From Amycolatopsis sp. FDAARGOS 1241 (GTDB taxonomy: Bacteria > Actinomycetota > Actinomycetes > Mycobacteriales > Pseudonocardiaceae), in assembly GCF_016889705.1 (NCBI RefSeq), contig NZ_CP069526.1, positions 9,266,001-9,330,000 of the forward strand: a DNA stretch of 64,000 nucleotides, in the 5' to 3' direction. The translations under genes were made by a program, and so were the position numbers. The notes under the pieces were generated by a model. It had not been told where the DNA came from, made no database searches, and was given only the letters and a program-made list of their open reading frames with translations. This document shows, piece after piece, positions 24,207 through 33,192 of the stretch; within the stretch, counting starts at the first letter, position 1, and each line of letters opens with the position of its first letter.

Positions 24207-24860
24207 TCAGTCCACGACCCCGCTGCGCCACGCCCACGCGGCGATCTCCACGCGGTTGCGCGCGCCGACCTTGCCCTGCACCGAAGCCAGGTGCGTTTTC
24301 ACCGTCGAGAGCGACAGGTACAGCTCCTGCCCGATCTCCGTGTTCGTCAGGCCGCGAGCGGCGGCCTTGACCACGTCGAGCTCACGCGCGGTGAGCGGTT
24401 CGGCCGGGGGCGGCACGTCCCGCCTGTGCCCGTTCGAGCCGTCGAAGTGCTTCAGCAGCCGCACGGTGATCTGCGGCGAGACGAGCGCGTCGCCGCGGTC
24501 GGCGGCGCGGATGGCCTCGATCAGCAGCGCCGGGCCCGCGTCCTTGAGCAGGAAGCCGCTCGCGCCGTTGCGCAGCGCGGTGTGCACGTATTCGTCGAGG
24601 TCGAACGTCGTGACCACCACGACCTTCAGCGGGTCGGTGACCTCCGGGCCCGCCAGCTGCCGCGTCACCTCCAGCCCGTCGAGACCGGGCATGCGGATGT
24701 CGAGCAGGCAGACGTCCGGGCGCAGCTCACGCGCCTTGGTGACGGCCGAGACGCCGTCGGCGACGTCGGCCACCACCTCGATGTCGTCCTGCGCGTCCAG
24801 GATCATGCGGAACCCCATCCGCACCATCTCCTGGTCGTCCGCGATCAGTACCCGGATCAC
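24207..24860 (-). CDS. NarL/LuxR-type response regulator
   Basis: A 217-residue regulator. The receiver domain has acidic residues D8 and D9, the phospho-accepting D54 (CLLDIRMPG), the switch threonine in VVVTTF and the lysine of FLLKDAGP. The C-terminal LuxR helix-turn-helix contains LTARELDVVKAAARGLTNTEIGQELYLSLSTVKTHL. Its start overlaps the kinase stop by 4 bases (24857-24860), so the two are translationally coupled. The likely target is the divergent ABC transporter, whose promoter carries a 22-bp palindrome. Confidence 0.94.
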   Translation of the reverse strand: MIRVLIADDQEMVRMGFRMILDAQDDIEVVADVADGVSAVTKARELRPDVCLLDIRMPGLDGLEVTRQLAGPEVTDPLKVVVVTTFDLDEYVHTALRNGASGFLLKDAGPALLIEAIRAADRGDALVSPQITVRLLKHFDGSNGHRRDVPPPAEPLTARELDVVKAAARGLTNTEIGQELYLSLSTVKTHLASVQGKVGARNRVEIAAWAWRSGVVD

Positions 24861-26644
24861 TCGTCATCCCCGTTCGCCTCGAGTGGCAGCCACGCTTCCA
24901 CGCGCCAGCCGCCGTCGGGCCCGCGCCCGGCCGTGAGCCGTCCGTGCAGCAGGGCGACGCGCTCGCGCATGCCGACCAGACCGTAGCCGCCCGACCCACC
25001 GGCCGGTCGGTGAGCCCGCTCGCGGCCGTTGTCGCGCACTTCGAGGTGCAGTTCGTTGCGGACGACTTCCGCGTGGACCAGCGCTTCCGTCGCGTCGGCG
25101 GCGTGCTTGCCCACGTTGGTGAGCGACTCCTGCACGAGCCGAAGGGCCGAGCGGCCGACCTCGTGGGGCAGGTGCGGCGGCAGGTTGAGCACCAGCGTCG
25201 TTTCGATGTTGTGGTTGGCGCCCTCGACGAGCTTGCGCAGGTCCGCGTCGAGGTCGGTGGTCGCCTGCTCGCTCAGCTCGCTGGCCCCCGCGGGCGCGTC
25301 TCCGCGCATGCTGCGCACGAGCCGGCGCATCGCCGCGAGCGCCTCCGTGCCCGCGTCCTCGATGCGGCCCATCGCCTCGAGCGCGAGCTGCGGGTTCTTC
25401 TCGCCCATCATCCGCGCGGCCTGCGCCTGCACGACGATGCCCGTGACGTGGTGCGCGACGACGTCGTGCAGCTCCCGGGCGAGCGCCATCCGCTCGGTGG
25501 TCTGCGCGTCGGTGACCGCCGCCTTCATCACCTGCGTGCGCTCGGAGTCGCGCGAGCGCAGGAAGAGCCCGACGGCCACGGAGATGCCGAGCACCAGACC
25601 GGCGGCCACCACGAGCGAGCCGAGTTCCTGCGGGTCGGTCATCAACCGGTAGGGCCCGGGGTGCGTGTTCAGGAAGGCGCCGATGGCCACCGGGATCGCC
25701 AGCACCGTGATGCGGGGCCACGCCTTCGCGAGCGGCACCGCGCGCACGAGGTTCACCACCACACCGATCCCGGCGACAATCTGCGTCGGCGAGGTCCCGG
25801 CCACGAGCGGGTAGTCGTAGCCGAGGTGCAGGAAGGGCGTCACCAGCGACGACAGCAGAAGCAACCCGGCCACGCCGAGGATCGCGTCGCCCGGCCGCCG
25901 CGGCGAGAGCACGGCGATCACGGCTGCGCCGATGGAGCAGAAGAGCACCGGGAATCCGCGCGTGCCGCTGTCGTAGCTGTAGCCGAACTCGAATAGCAGC
26001 GCTATCGCGAGCGCGGCGATGAGCGGCCACTGTCCCATCACCAGCGCGTTGACCCGCCGCAGGCGCCGCATCCGCTTCTCGCTCGGGCCGGTCCGCGTGC
26101 GGCCCGACACCCCGATCACCACGGCCGCTCCGAGCAGGAAGCTGCCGAACAGCAACGCCGACAGGATCGTCGAGTCCGAGATGTCCCCGTAGGTGTAGCG
26201 GCCGAACACCGCGATCAGCGCACCGACCACGAGCGAGGAGATCACCGCGAACGCCACGCCCGGGCGCACCCGGCGGGCGACGTAGTAGACCATTTCGGTC
26301 CCCGCCACGACGTCGGTGATCGACAGGTTCGCGAGCACGCTCGAATACGCCGGCGTGTGCAGGTAGCGCTGGAAGATCGTGAAGAACGCGAGCGCGAACG
26401 CCCCGACCATCGCCGCCACCGCGGCTCGCCGGCGTGCCCAGATCGCGCACCCGACCATGGCGACGATGCCGGGGAGCAACGCGAAGTCGACGAACCCGGG
26501 GCCGTGGTTGTCGAGCGCCGCGTCGGTGATGAAGACGAGGTCGAACAGCAGCGAAGCGAGCAGCACCACCACGGGCATGCCGAGGCGGCGCACGAGTTCG
26601 GCCACGCGCGCGGAAAAGGACTGGACAGGTGGGGCTTCGGGCAC
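24857..26644 (-). CDS. Polytopic sensor histidine kinase (HisKA_3 type)
   Basis: A 595-residue kinase with a very large membrane part: about ten hydrophobic segments fill residues 20-365. The dimerisation motif ALARELHDVVAHHVTGIVV carries the phosphorylated H393. The ATP-binding domain has the N-box region RLVQESLTNVGKHA, the G1 box VRDNGR and the G2 segment GGYGLVGMRERV. Such long membrane regions, with no clear extracellular domain, fit kinases that sense lipids or membrane-active antibiotics. It is transcribed with the overlapping response regulator and is divergent from a MacB-type transporter. Confidence 0.92.
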   Translation of the reverse strand: MPEAPPVQSFSARVAELVRRLGMPVVVLLASLLFDLVFITDAALDNHGPGFVDFALLPGIVAMVGCAIWARRRAAVAAMVGAFALAFFTIFQRYLHTPAYSSVLANLSITDVVAGTEMVYYVARRVRPGVAFAVISSLVVGALIAVFGRYTYGDISDSTILSALLFGSFLLGAAVVIGVSGRTRTGPSEKRMRRLRRVNALVMGQWPLIAALAIALLFEFGYSYDSGTRGFPVLFCSIGAAVIAVLSPRRPGDAILGVAGLLLLSSLVTPFLHLGYDYPLVAGTSPTQIVAGIGVVVNLVRAVPLAKAWPRITVLAIPVAIGAFLNTHPGPYRLMTDPQELGSLVVAAGLVLGISVAVGLFLRSRDSERTQVMKAAVTDAQTTERMALARELHDVVAHHVTGIVVQAQAARMMGEKNPQLALEAMGRIEDAGTEALAAMRRLVRSMRGDAPAGASELSEQATTDLDADLRKLVEGANHNIETTLVLNLPPHLPHEVGRSALRLVQESLTNVGKHAADATEALVHAEVVRNELHLEVRDNGRERAHRPAGGSGGYGLVGMRERVALLHGRLTAGRGPDGGWRVEAWLPLEANGDDE

Positions 26645-26699
26645 AACCGAACGGTAGAGGATCCGGGCCCGCGCGCACCTTGGCCAGGTGGTTCGAGCC

Positions 26700-26721
26700 G
26701 CATCGGCCGATCGGCCGATGC
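26700..26721. promoter_or_regulatory. Perfect 22-bp palindrome between kinase and ABC transporter genes
   Basis: GCATCGGCCGA is followed directly by its exact reverse complement TCGGCCGATGC. It lies in the 184-base gap between the divergent kinase and ABC ATPase genes, about 108 bases ahead of the latter. A perfect 11+11 palindrome is a good candidate for a dimeric regulator site, probably the cognate LuxR-type protein. The rest of the gap holds no gene. Confidence 0.6.
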
Positions 26722-26828
26722 CGGTGATCGGCGGACTGGCCGTCTGCCCGAAGTGGACCCCGGGCCCGCTGGGCGAAGGTGGGTGCCAACGCAGACAAAC
26801 GATCTACGACCAGGGGAGAGACTCCCGG

Positions 26829-27524
26829 ATGAGCAATCCACAGTGGACTTCCGGCCCGGTGCTGTCGGGGCGGGGGCTGGTGAAGCGGTACGGCGGGCAG
26901 TACGCGCTGGCCGGCATCGACATCGACATCCAGCCGCGGGACGCGGTGGCCATCGTGGGCCCGTCCGGGTCGGGCAAGACGTCGCTGCTGCACGTGCTGG
27001 CCGGCATCCTGCGTGCCGACGGCGGCGAGATCCACCTCATGGGCCGGCGCATCGACAACCTGAACGAGAAGCGGCGCAGCGAACTGCGGCGCACGGAGTT
27101 CGGTTTCGTCTTCCAGTCCGGGATGCTCGTGTCGGAGCTGACGGCCGAGGAGAACGTGGCGCTGCCGTCGCTGCTCGCGGGCAAGACCCGGCGTGAGTCG
27201 GTGGCCGCGGGCCGCGAGTGGCTCGCGCGGCTCGGTCTCGGCGGCAAGGAAGGCCGGCGTCCGGGCGAGCTCTCCGGCGGTGAGGCGCAGCGCGTGGCGA
27301 TCGCGCGGGCCCTCACCCACCGGCCGAAGGTGATCTTCGCCGACGAGCCCACCGGCGCCCTCGACAGTCGCACCGGCCGCGAGACCATGCAGGCGTTGCT
27401 CGGCGCGGCCCACGAGTCCGGCGCCGCCGTGCTCGTCGTGACCCACGACCGCGAGCTCGCCGAATCCATGCCCAAGACCGTGGCCATTCGCGACGGCCTC
27501 ATCGCCACGAGGCTCGCCGCATGA
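26829..27524 (+). CDS. ABC transporter ATPase (MacB/LolD type)
   Basis: A 231-residue ATPase. Walker A is GPSGSGKTS (about residue 44), the signature is LSGGEAQRVAIARAL, Walker B is VIFADEPTGALDS, and the H-loop is VTHD. ADEPTGALD is typical of the MacB/LolD/FtsE subfamily, which drives mechanotransmission rather than classical transport. The ATG at 26829 has a GGGGAGAG stretch upstream. It overlaps the FtsX-like permease by 4 bases. With the divergent two-component system it resembles antibiotic-peptide resistance modules; the substrate is not known. Confidence 0.93.
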   Translation: MSNPQWTSGPVLSGRGLVKRYGGQYALAGIDIDIQPRDAVAIVGPSGSGKTSLLHVLAGILRADGGEIHLMGRRIDNLNEKRRSELRRTEFGFVFQSGMLVSELTAEENVALPSLLAGKTRRESVAAGREWLARLGLGGKEGRRPGELSGGEAQRVAIARALTHRPKVIFADEPTGALDSRTGRETMQALLGAAHESGAAVLVVTHDRELAESMPKTVAIRDGLIATRLAA

Positions 27525-29785
27525 ACTCGCTCCAGCTCGCCTTGCGCGTGCTCCGCGTCGACCGGCGGACGCGCACCTCGGCGATCCTCACCGCGGTCGG
27601 CGTCGCGGTCGCGACCGGGCTCGTGCTGCTGCTCGCGTCGCTACCCTTCGCGACGCAGGTGCGCGAGCAGCGCGCCCTCTGGCAGGACGCCTACAACTAC
27701 GACAGCCAGGGCACGCCCGCGCTGGCCGTGACCAACTCCAAGGACTACTTCGACGGCAAGGAGATCATCCGCGTCGACGTGGCGACCACGGGGAACTCGG
27801 CCGGCCTCGCGCTGCCGGCGGGCATCCCGAAGCTGCCCGGGCCGGGCGAGGCGATCGTGTCGCCCGCGCTGGGCCGCCTGCTGAACAACGCACCGGCCAA
27901 CCAGCTCGGCGACCGCTTCGGCAAGCCCGTCGCCGCCCTCGGCGAGCAGGCGCTGCGGTACCCGGAGCAGCTCGTCGCGTTGGTCGGCCACAGCCGGCAG
28001 GAGCTCACCGGCACCACGGCTCAGCGCTCGACGGGCCACGAGGCGATGCCCGCGATCGGCTTCCCAACACAGCAGGCGAAGGCCGATCCGCTGCTCACCG
28101 TGCTCGCCTGGGTCGGCATCATCGTGCTGCTCGTGCCGAGCCTGGTGCTCGTCGCGTCGTCGGCGCGGCTGACCGCGGCCAGGCGCGAACGCCGGCTCGC
28201 CGCGATCCGCCTGGCCGGTGCGACACCGGGCCAGGTGACGTCGATGGTGGCCGGGGAGACGATCCTCTCGGCCGGCGTCGGGGCCCTGCTCGGCCTGGCG
28301 ATCAGCCCGGCGCTGCACGGCCTGGCGACCTTCGTCCCGTGGGCCGGCGGCACGTGGCTGGCGCCGGACTTCACGCTGCCGGTCGGGCTGACGGTCTTCA
28401 TCGTCATCGCGATCCCGGCCCTGGTCGTCCTCGCCGGCGTGCTCGGCCTGCGCCGCGTGCTGCGCAACCCGCTGTTCGCCACCGGCGGCCACACCAGGAA
28501 ACCGCTGAGCTGGTGGCGCCTGCTGGCCCTGCCGGTCGCGGGCCTGTTCTTCTTCTACGCCGTGGCGACCTCGGGGGACGCCGGTGGTCCGGAGTCGGTG
28601 CTCGTCGGCCTGTTCCTGGTGATCGCGTCGGCGATCCTGGTCGGGCCGTGGGTGACCTCGGCGGTCGGCGGCACGTTCGTGCGGTCCTGGCGGCGGCCGT
28701 CCGCGCTGCTGGCCGGGCGCCGGCTGCGCGACGACCCGAAGGGCGCCTACCGCGCCACGGCGGGCATCGTGCTCGCGGTGTTCACCGGTTCGATGGCGCT
28801 CACGCTGCTGCCCTCGTTCGCCTCGCTCGCCGGCGGCGGGCGGACGTACTCCGACTCGGTGCTCTACGCGGACACCAGCCCGGACAAGGCCCCGGCGGTG
28901 GTGGACCGGGCGAACGCCGCGCTTGCCCGCTACGGCCAGCAGGAGCGCGCGATCTCCGTCGGCGAGGTCTACCTCGTGCAGGGCTCCGGCGACCAGCGGT
29001 CCTACCAGCGCGCGCTGGTCATGTCGTGCACCGACGCGGCCCGGCTCACGCGCCTCGGGATCACCGCGGCCGACTGCAAGCCTGGCGCCGGCCTGTACGC
29101 GCCGATTGAGCTGAACCCGGCCGAGTACCGCGTGGTCGGCGACCCGGAGCCGAACGACCCGGGCAAGCCGCTCGGCGCCGTGCCGGTGGGGACGTTCTCG
29201 ATGGGGCACGACGTCAGCAGTTCGTACCTGCTCGACCCGTCGGCGCTGCCGCCCGGGGTGCAGGTGGGCGCGGCGACGGTGATCGCGCCGACGACGCCGC
29301 AGAACCGCGAGATCGTCCGCACCGCACTGGCCTCAGCCGCGGCGGGCGCGGAAATCGGCAGCCGCGAGCAGTACCTCTACAACCAGCAGACGCAGCTGGC
29401 GGACCTGCGCCGGGTGACCGTGATCGGCCTCGTCGCCGCGGGGATCCTCGCCGGCTGCAGCGCGGCCGTCGCCACGGCGGGCTCGATCATGGACCGGCGC
29501 AAGACCTTCGGTGCCCTGATCGCGGCCGGTACGCCGGTGAAGGTGCTGGCCAGGGCGTTGCGCATGGAGACGGCGCTGCCCGCGCTGGTCGCGACGATCG
29601 GGGCGGGCGTGGTCGGCGTCCTCGTCGGGATCGGGCTGTTCAGCACGGCCGATGAAGGCAGCGTCGCGTTCAGCCCGTGGATCTTCGCCCCGGTGGTGCT
29701 CGGCATCGGGGTGGCGCTGCTCGGCGCCTCGGTCTGCACGCCCGCCCTGCGGCGCGTGCAGTCGGAACCGCTGGCCGACGAGTAG
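27521..29785 (+). CDS. FtsX-like ABC transporter permease
   Basis: A 754-residue permease of the MacB/FtsX superfamily. A membrane helix near residues 20-45 precedes an extracellular region (about 46-185). The first core, with helices and the conserved loop RRERRLAAIRLAGATPGQV (about 220-240), comes next. A second extracellular domain (about 430-625) is followed by the repeated core with RRKTFGALIAAGTPVKVL. This two-module arrangement of about eight to ten helices is usual in actinobacterial partners of LolD-type ATPases. It is translated from an ATGA overlap with the ATPase gene. It probably expels or senses a membrane-active compound. Confidence 0.9.
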   Translation: MNSLQLALRVLRVDRRTRTSAILTAVGVAVATGLVLLLASLPFATQVREQRALWQDAYNYDSQGTPALAVTNSKDYFDGKEIIRVDVATTGNSAGLALPAGIPKLPGPGEAIVSPALGRLLNNAPANQLGDRFGKPVAALGEQALRYPEQLVALVGHSRQELTGTTAQRSTGHEAMPAIGFPTQQAKADPLLTVLAWVGIIVLLVPSLVLVASSARLTAARRERRLAAIRLAGATPGQVTSMVAGETILSAGVGALLGLAISPALHGLATFVPWAGGTWLAPDFTLPVGLTVFIVIAIPALVVLAGVLGLRRVLRNPLFATGGHTRKPLSWWRLLALPVAGLFFFYAVATSGDAGGPESVLVGLFLVIASAILVGPWVTSAVGGTFVRSWRRPSALLAGRRLRDDPKGAYRATAGIVLAVFTGSMALTLLPSFASLAGGGRTYSDSVLYADTSPDKAPAVVDRANAALARYGQQERAISVGEVYLVQGSGDQRSYQRALVMSCTDAARLTRLGITAADCKPGAGLYAPIELNPAEYRVVGDPEPNDPGKPLGAVPVGTFSMGHDVSSSYLLDPSALPPGVQVGAATVIAPTTPQNREIVRTALASAAAGAEIGSREQYLYNQQTQLADLRRVTVIGLVAAGILAGCSAAVATAGSIMDRRKTFGALIAAGTPVKVLARALRMETALPALVATIGAGVVGVLVGIGLFSTADEGSVAFSPWIFAPVVLGIGVALLGASVCTPALRRVQSEPLADE

Positions 29786-29852
29786 CGGGGCGCAGTCCGC
29801 CCCTTTCGTCGGGGGAGGGGCGGGCTCACACGGGGGTGTGAATGAAAGGAAA

Positions 29853-29890
29853 AGGGCCGTTGCCGGGTGTGGGAACCCGGCAACGGCCCT
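29853..29890. terminator. Bidirectional terminator between FtsX permease and trmB
   Basis: A perfect 16-bp stem (29853-29868 with 29875-29890) has a six-base loop and lies between two convergent genes, 67 bases after the permease stop and 30 bases beyond the trmB stop. Confidence 0.82.
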
Positions 29891-29920
29891 CTCGCCAATC
29901 CGGCCAAAAGTTACGACAAT

Positions 29921-30631
29921 TTATCGGCGTTTCTCGAAAATGAGGTCGTGTGAGACGCGCCCTTCCACGTCGGCCCGCTGTTCGAACTTCGTCCGCGGCC
30001 GCCATTCGGGCCTGGGTGCCCAGCCACCCGGTTCCTCCGCGTAGCGGTTGCGCAATGCGGGTTCGGCCGAACACACCTCGAGCATCTGCTCGGCGTAGTT
30101 CTCCCAGTCGGTCGCCAGGTGGAACGTGCCGCCGGGCTCGAGCCGGGAAGCGACGAGCGCCACGAAGTCCGGCTGCACGATCCGCCGCTTGTGGTGGCGT
30201 TTCTTGGGCCACGGGTCCGGGAAGAACAGCCGCACACCCGCGAGCGCTCCGGGCGCGACGTGCTCGGTCAGCAGGATCACCGCGTCACCGTGCAGCAGCC
30301 GCAGGTTCTCGACGCCGAGCTTTTCCGCACGCAGCATCAGCTGCCCGAGTCCCGGGTCGTAGACCTCGGCGGCCACGTAGTTGAGCTCCGGGGCGGCCGC
30401 CGCGAGCTGCGACGTCGTCTCGCCCATGCCGGAACCGATCTCCAGCAGCACCGGTGCTTCGCGGCCGAACCACTCGGCGAAGTCGACGGGGCCCGGTGGC
30501 AGGTCGGTGACCGTGCGGCCCAGCCGCGGCCAGTGCTCGTCCCAAGCCCGCTGCTGGCCGACGGTCATCCGCCCGCCGCGTTTGACATAGCTGACCACGC
30601 TGCGCAGCCGTGGCTGGTCCTCGTTCTCCAC
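29921..30631 (-). CDS. trmB: tRNA (guanine-N7-)-methyltransferase
   Basis: A 236-residue SAM-dependent enzyme that methylates guanosine 46 in the tRNA variable loop. The SAM site is VLLEIGSGMGE (about residue 62). RLFFPDPWPKKRHHKRRIV is the strongly diagnostic TrmB motif, with the catalytic-site aspartate in DPWPK. The late TDWENYAEQM matches the family's final conserved segment. The gene follows a repeat-bearing hypothetical gene by 20 bases and is probably co-transcribed with it. In M. tuberculosis trmB (Rv0208c) is divergent from pckA (Rv0211), as here, although the intervening region is much longer in this window. Confidence 0.96.
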   Translation of the reverse strand: MENEDQPRLRSVVSYVKRGGRMTVGQQRAWDEHWPRLGRTVTDLPPGPVDFAEWFGREAPVLLEIGSGMGETTSQLAAAAPELNYVAAEVYDPGLGQLMLRAEKLGVENLRLLHGDAVILLTEHVAPGALAGVRLFFPDPWPKKRHHKRRIVQPDFVALVASRLEPGGTFHLATDWENYAEQMLEVCSAEPALRNRYAEEPGGWAPRPEWRPRTKFEQRADVEGRVSHDLIFEKRR

Positions 30632-30651
30632 CCGGACAAGATACGGGCAGG

Positions 30652-31341
30652 TCAGCGGACGGCTTCGAACTCCCCGAGGCGGGAGCGCAGACCGGCGAGC
30701 CCGGACACCGCGATCGGCTGCGGCATGGTGCTCGTGTGGGCGGGCAGCACGTCGATCCAGCCGGGGTGGCGGTCGGTGTTCAGCACGGTGGTCGGGATCG
30801 AATGGCGCGACTTGCCGCGTTCGGAGGGCATGAACTCCCAGTACCCGGATTCGCCGTCGGCAGCCCAGGGCACGAACTCCCAGCCGGGCCGGCGCGCCAG
30901 CAGTTGCTGGATGCGGTCTTCGATGCGGAAACCGAGCTCACGCGATTCGAGCCGGCCGTTTGCCACGGCCCGCAGCCACCACGGCGCGGGCAAGGGACCC
31001 TCGATCCCACTGGCCCGGCGGTACAGCGACAGCACGAGGTCCTCCGCGGCGCGGTGGATCCAAGCCTGGCGCAGATCACCCGGCCGCAGCGCGGGCAGTG
31101 CGAACCGCGGCAACTCGATCGCCTGCGACCACTCCAGGTCCAGCATCGGTTCCAGCCGCGGCTGTGGCGCCGCACTTCTTGATGCCACTTCGCTGAAGTT
31201 TCCCGGTTCCGCTTCGCTGAGTTGTCTTGGCGCAGCTTCGCTGAGTTTTCCGGCTTCCGCTTCGCTGTGCTTTCTCGGTGCCGCTTCGTTGCGGGCGGTA
31301 GGAATCGGGCTCAACAGCCCGTGACCAGCGTCCACCGTCAA
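30652..31341 (-). CDS. Hypothetical protein with N-terminal octapeptide repeats
   Basis: A 229-residue protein I do not recognise. Residues 19-54 form 4.5 copies of an eight-residue repeat with consensus EA(A/E)P(R/G)xxS, alternating between EAAPR- and EAEPG-type units. The rest (about 60-229) is a soluble, tryptophan-rich globular region (LEWSQAIELPRF, APWWLRAVANGRLESRELGFRIEDRI, GYWEFMPSERGKSRHSIPTTVL) without known motifs. The start TTG at 31341 was chosen because GGAGG lies six bases before it; a GTG two codons later is the alternative. It sits 20 bases before trmB on the same strand, so a shared message is likely. A 16-bp palindrome lies about 140 bases upstream. Confidence 0.72.
   Translation of the reverse strand: MTVDAGHGLLSPIPTARNEAAPRKHSEAEAGKLSEAAPRQLSEAEPGNFSEVASRSAAPQPRLEPMLDLEWSQAIELPRFALPALRPGDLRQAWIHRAAEDLVLSLYRRASGIEGPLPAPWWLRAVANGRLESRELGFRIEDRIQQLLARRPGWEFVPWAADGESGYWEFMPSERGKSRHSIPTTVLNTDRHPGWIDVLPAHTSTMPQPIAVSGLAGLRSRLGEFEAVR
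31180..31287 (-). repeat. 24-bp in-frame tandem repeat within hypothetical gene
   Basis: About 4.5 degenerate copies of a 24-base unit (core GCTTCGCTGAGTTTTC on the plus strand) encode the octapeptide repeat. The period is a multiple of three, so copy-number changes would keep the frame. Confidence 0.85.
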
Positions 31342-31482
31342 GGTTCACCTCCGGGGAGCTGAGGCGGTGAAGCACGCTCTTGATCTCGAATATCCTGGTG
31401 ACTTTGCCAGTATGTCCGCTCGCTGTGAGCGAAGCCACAAGGTCTTAACGAGTACTTAATCCGTTTGCCTCGTGTACACCCG

Positions 31483-31498
31483 ATCTGCACGTGCAGAT
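31483..31498. promoter_or_regulatory. Perfect 16-bp palindrome upstream of the trmB operon
   Basis: ATCTGCACGTGCAGAT is a perfect palindrome in the 177-base gap between the ABC-2 permease stop and the start of the hypothetical/trmB unit, close to A/T-rich sequence suited to a promoter. It is a candidate operator for a dimeric repressor. Confidence 0.5.
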
Positions 31499-31518
31499 TA
31501 ACGGGAATGTGCTTCGGC

Positions 31519-32262
31519 TCACGCGTCGCGGCGGTCCGCGGAGATCACGCCGGCGACGAACAACGCGACGCAAATACCGCCGAAATATCCGAGATAGCCC
31601 CAGGGGCCGAAAGCCGGCGCCACGTGTAGCGCGGTTCGCGTGAAATCCCCACCGGCGAACTGCCCGGCCGCGAAGAACGGCAGCCACGGGTACACGGCCG
31701 GGCCGAAGTTCGGGATCAGCAGCACCAGCCCTTCGACGAGCTGCGTCCACACGAGCACGAGCGCCAGCGCGAGCGCCGTGCTCCGCAGCAGCAGCCCGAC
31801 TCCGACGCCGAGCAGGCCGGTGAGCGCGAACGTCACCGTCTGCCCCAGCACCACCCGCCAGTCGGCGCCCGAGTGCAAGGACAGGTCCGCGTCCGGGCTC
31901 ACGAGCGTCGCGACGCCCCACGAGCCGACGCCGGCGAGCAGCCCGAGCACAGCGCACACCACGAACACCACCGCGCCCTTGGCGAGCAGCGCGGGCACCC
32001 GCGCCGGCACGGCCTGGAACGTCAGCCGCAGCGTGCCCCAGCTCGCGTCGGACGTCGCGGCGAGCACGGCCAGCACCAGCGCGACCGTGCGCCCGTTGCC
32101 GGTGGCGAGCTGCGTGTTGCCGACGTTCGCCGTGATCTCGGGTCCGGCCAGCAGGAAGAACAGCGCCGTGAACCCGATCGGCGCGACCACCGACAGGGCG
32201 CCGCACCACCACGGTGCGCGCGTGCTGAAGAGCTTGATCCGCTCAGCCCGCAGAACGTTCAC
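31519..32262 (-). CDS. ABC-2 type exporter permease (module 1)
   Basis: A 247-residue membrane protein with six hydrophobic segments. It starts MNVLRAERIKLFSTRAPWWC, the motif typical of actinobacterial ABC-2 permeases, where a short amphipathic helix precedes the first membrane span. GTG at 32262 overlaps the stop of the ATPase gene by 4 bases, so the two are coupled. It resembles the permease of the adjacent module (33310-34059) in length and N-terminus, so the two systems probably arose by tandem duplication. Substrate unknown; lipid, peptide or antibiotic export is plausible. Confidence 0.88.
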   Translation of the reverse strand: MNVLRAERIKLFSTRAPWWCGALSVVAPIGFTALFFLLAGPEITANVGNTQLATGNGRTVALVLAVLAATSDASWGTLRLTFQAVPARVPALLAKGAVVFVVCAVLGLLAGVGSWGVATLVSPDADLSLHSGADWRVVLGQTVTFALTGLLGVGVGLLLRSTALALALVLVWTQLVEGLVLLIPNFGPAVYPWLPFFAAGQFAGGDFTRTALHVAPAFGPWGYLGYFGGICVALFVAGVISADRRDA

Positions 32263-33170
32263 CGGGCACCTCCGCTCGTGAACTCGGCCGTCCCGCCCGT
32301 CAGCTCCAGGTACGCCTGCTCCAGCGAGCAGGCGAGCGGGCTCAGCTCGTGCAGGGTCGCGCCGGCGGTTAAGGCGAGCTCACCGAGGGTGTCGGTGTCC
32401 ACATCGGACACAATCAGGGCGTCGTCGCCGTCGTCGGTGAAGGCGAGGCCGCGCTCGGTCAGCGCGGCGCGCAGGGCAGCGGCCTGGGGCGTGCGCACCC
32501 GCACCCCGCGGGAGCCGGCGCGCTGCAGGAAGTCGGCCATGGTCCCGGAGTAGCTGAGTCTCCCCCGGCCGATCACCACGAGGTCCTGCGCCGTCTGTTC
32601 CATCTCCGGCAGCAGGTGGCTCGACACGAACACCGTGCGGCCTTCGGCGGCGAGCGCGTGCATCAGCTGCCGGATCCACAACACGCCCTCGGGGTCGAGG
32701 CCGTTGACCGGTTCGTCGAACAGCAGCACCTTCGGGTCACCCAGCAGGGCCGTCGCGATGCCGAGGCGCTGCAGCATGCCGAGGGAGAACTGGCCCGCGC
32801 GCTTCTTCGCCACCGAGCTCAGCCCCACGTAGTCGAGGACCTCGTCCGCGCGCCGGTCGGGCAGGCCGTTGGTGGCCGCGAGGAAGCGCAGGTGCGAACG
32901 CGCGCTGCGGCCCGGGTGGCGCCACGTGGCGTCGAGCAGCGCCCCGACCGTCCGGAGTGGATCAGTCAGCTGCCGGTGAGGCCGTCCGTCGATGTGCGCG
33001 GTGCCCGCCGTGGGCGCGTCGAGACCCAGCAGCAACCGCATGGTCGTGGATTTGCCGGCGCCGTTCGGGCCGAGGAACCCGGTGACGCGACCGGCTTGGG
33101 CGGTGAACGTCAGATCGTCGACCGCGACGGTGTCGCCGTAGGACTTCGTGAGCCCCTTCGTCTCCAGCAC
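32259..33170 (-). CDS. ABC-2 exporter ATPase (module 1)
   Basis: A 303-residue ATPase of the drug-resistance (DrrA/CcmA) type. Walker A is GPNGAGKST, the signature is FSLGMLQRLGIATALL, Walker B is VLLFDEPVNGLDPEG, and the switch is VSSHLL. A C-terminal extension of about 80 residues follows the nucleotide-binding fold, as in DrrA-type exporters. It is translationally coupled to its permease. The strong similarity to the module 2 ATPase supports a duplication. Confidence 0.92.
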   Translation of the reverse strand: MLETKGLTKSYGDTVAVDDLTFTAQAGRVTGFLGPNGAGKSTTMRLLLGLDAPTAGTAHIDGRPHRQLTDPLRTVGALLDATWRHPGRSARSHLRFLAATNGLPDRRADEVLDYVGLSSVAKKRAGQFSLGMLQRLGIATALLGDPKVLLFDEPVNGLDPEGVLWIRQLMHALAAEGRTVFVSSHLLPEMEQTAQDLVVIGRGRLSYSGTMADFLQRAGSRGVRVRTPQAAALRAALTERGLAFTDDGDDALIVSDVDTDTLGELALTAGATLHELSPLACSLEQAYLELTGGTAEFTSGGAR

Positions 33171-33192
33171 GCCGGAACTCTACCGAGCCGAA

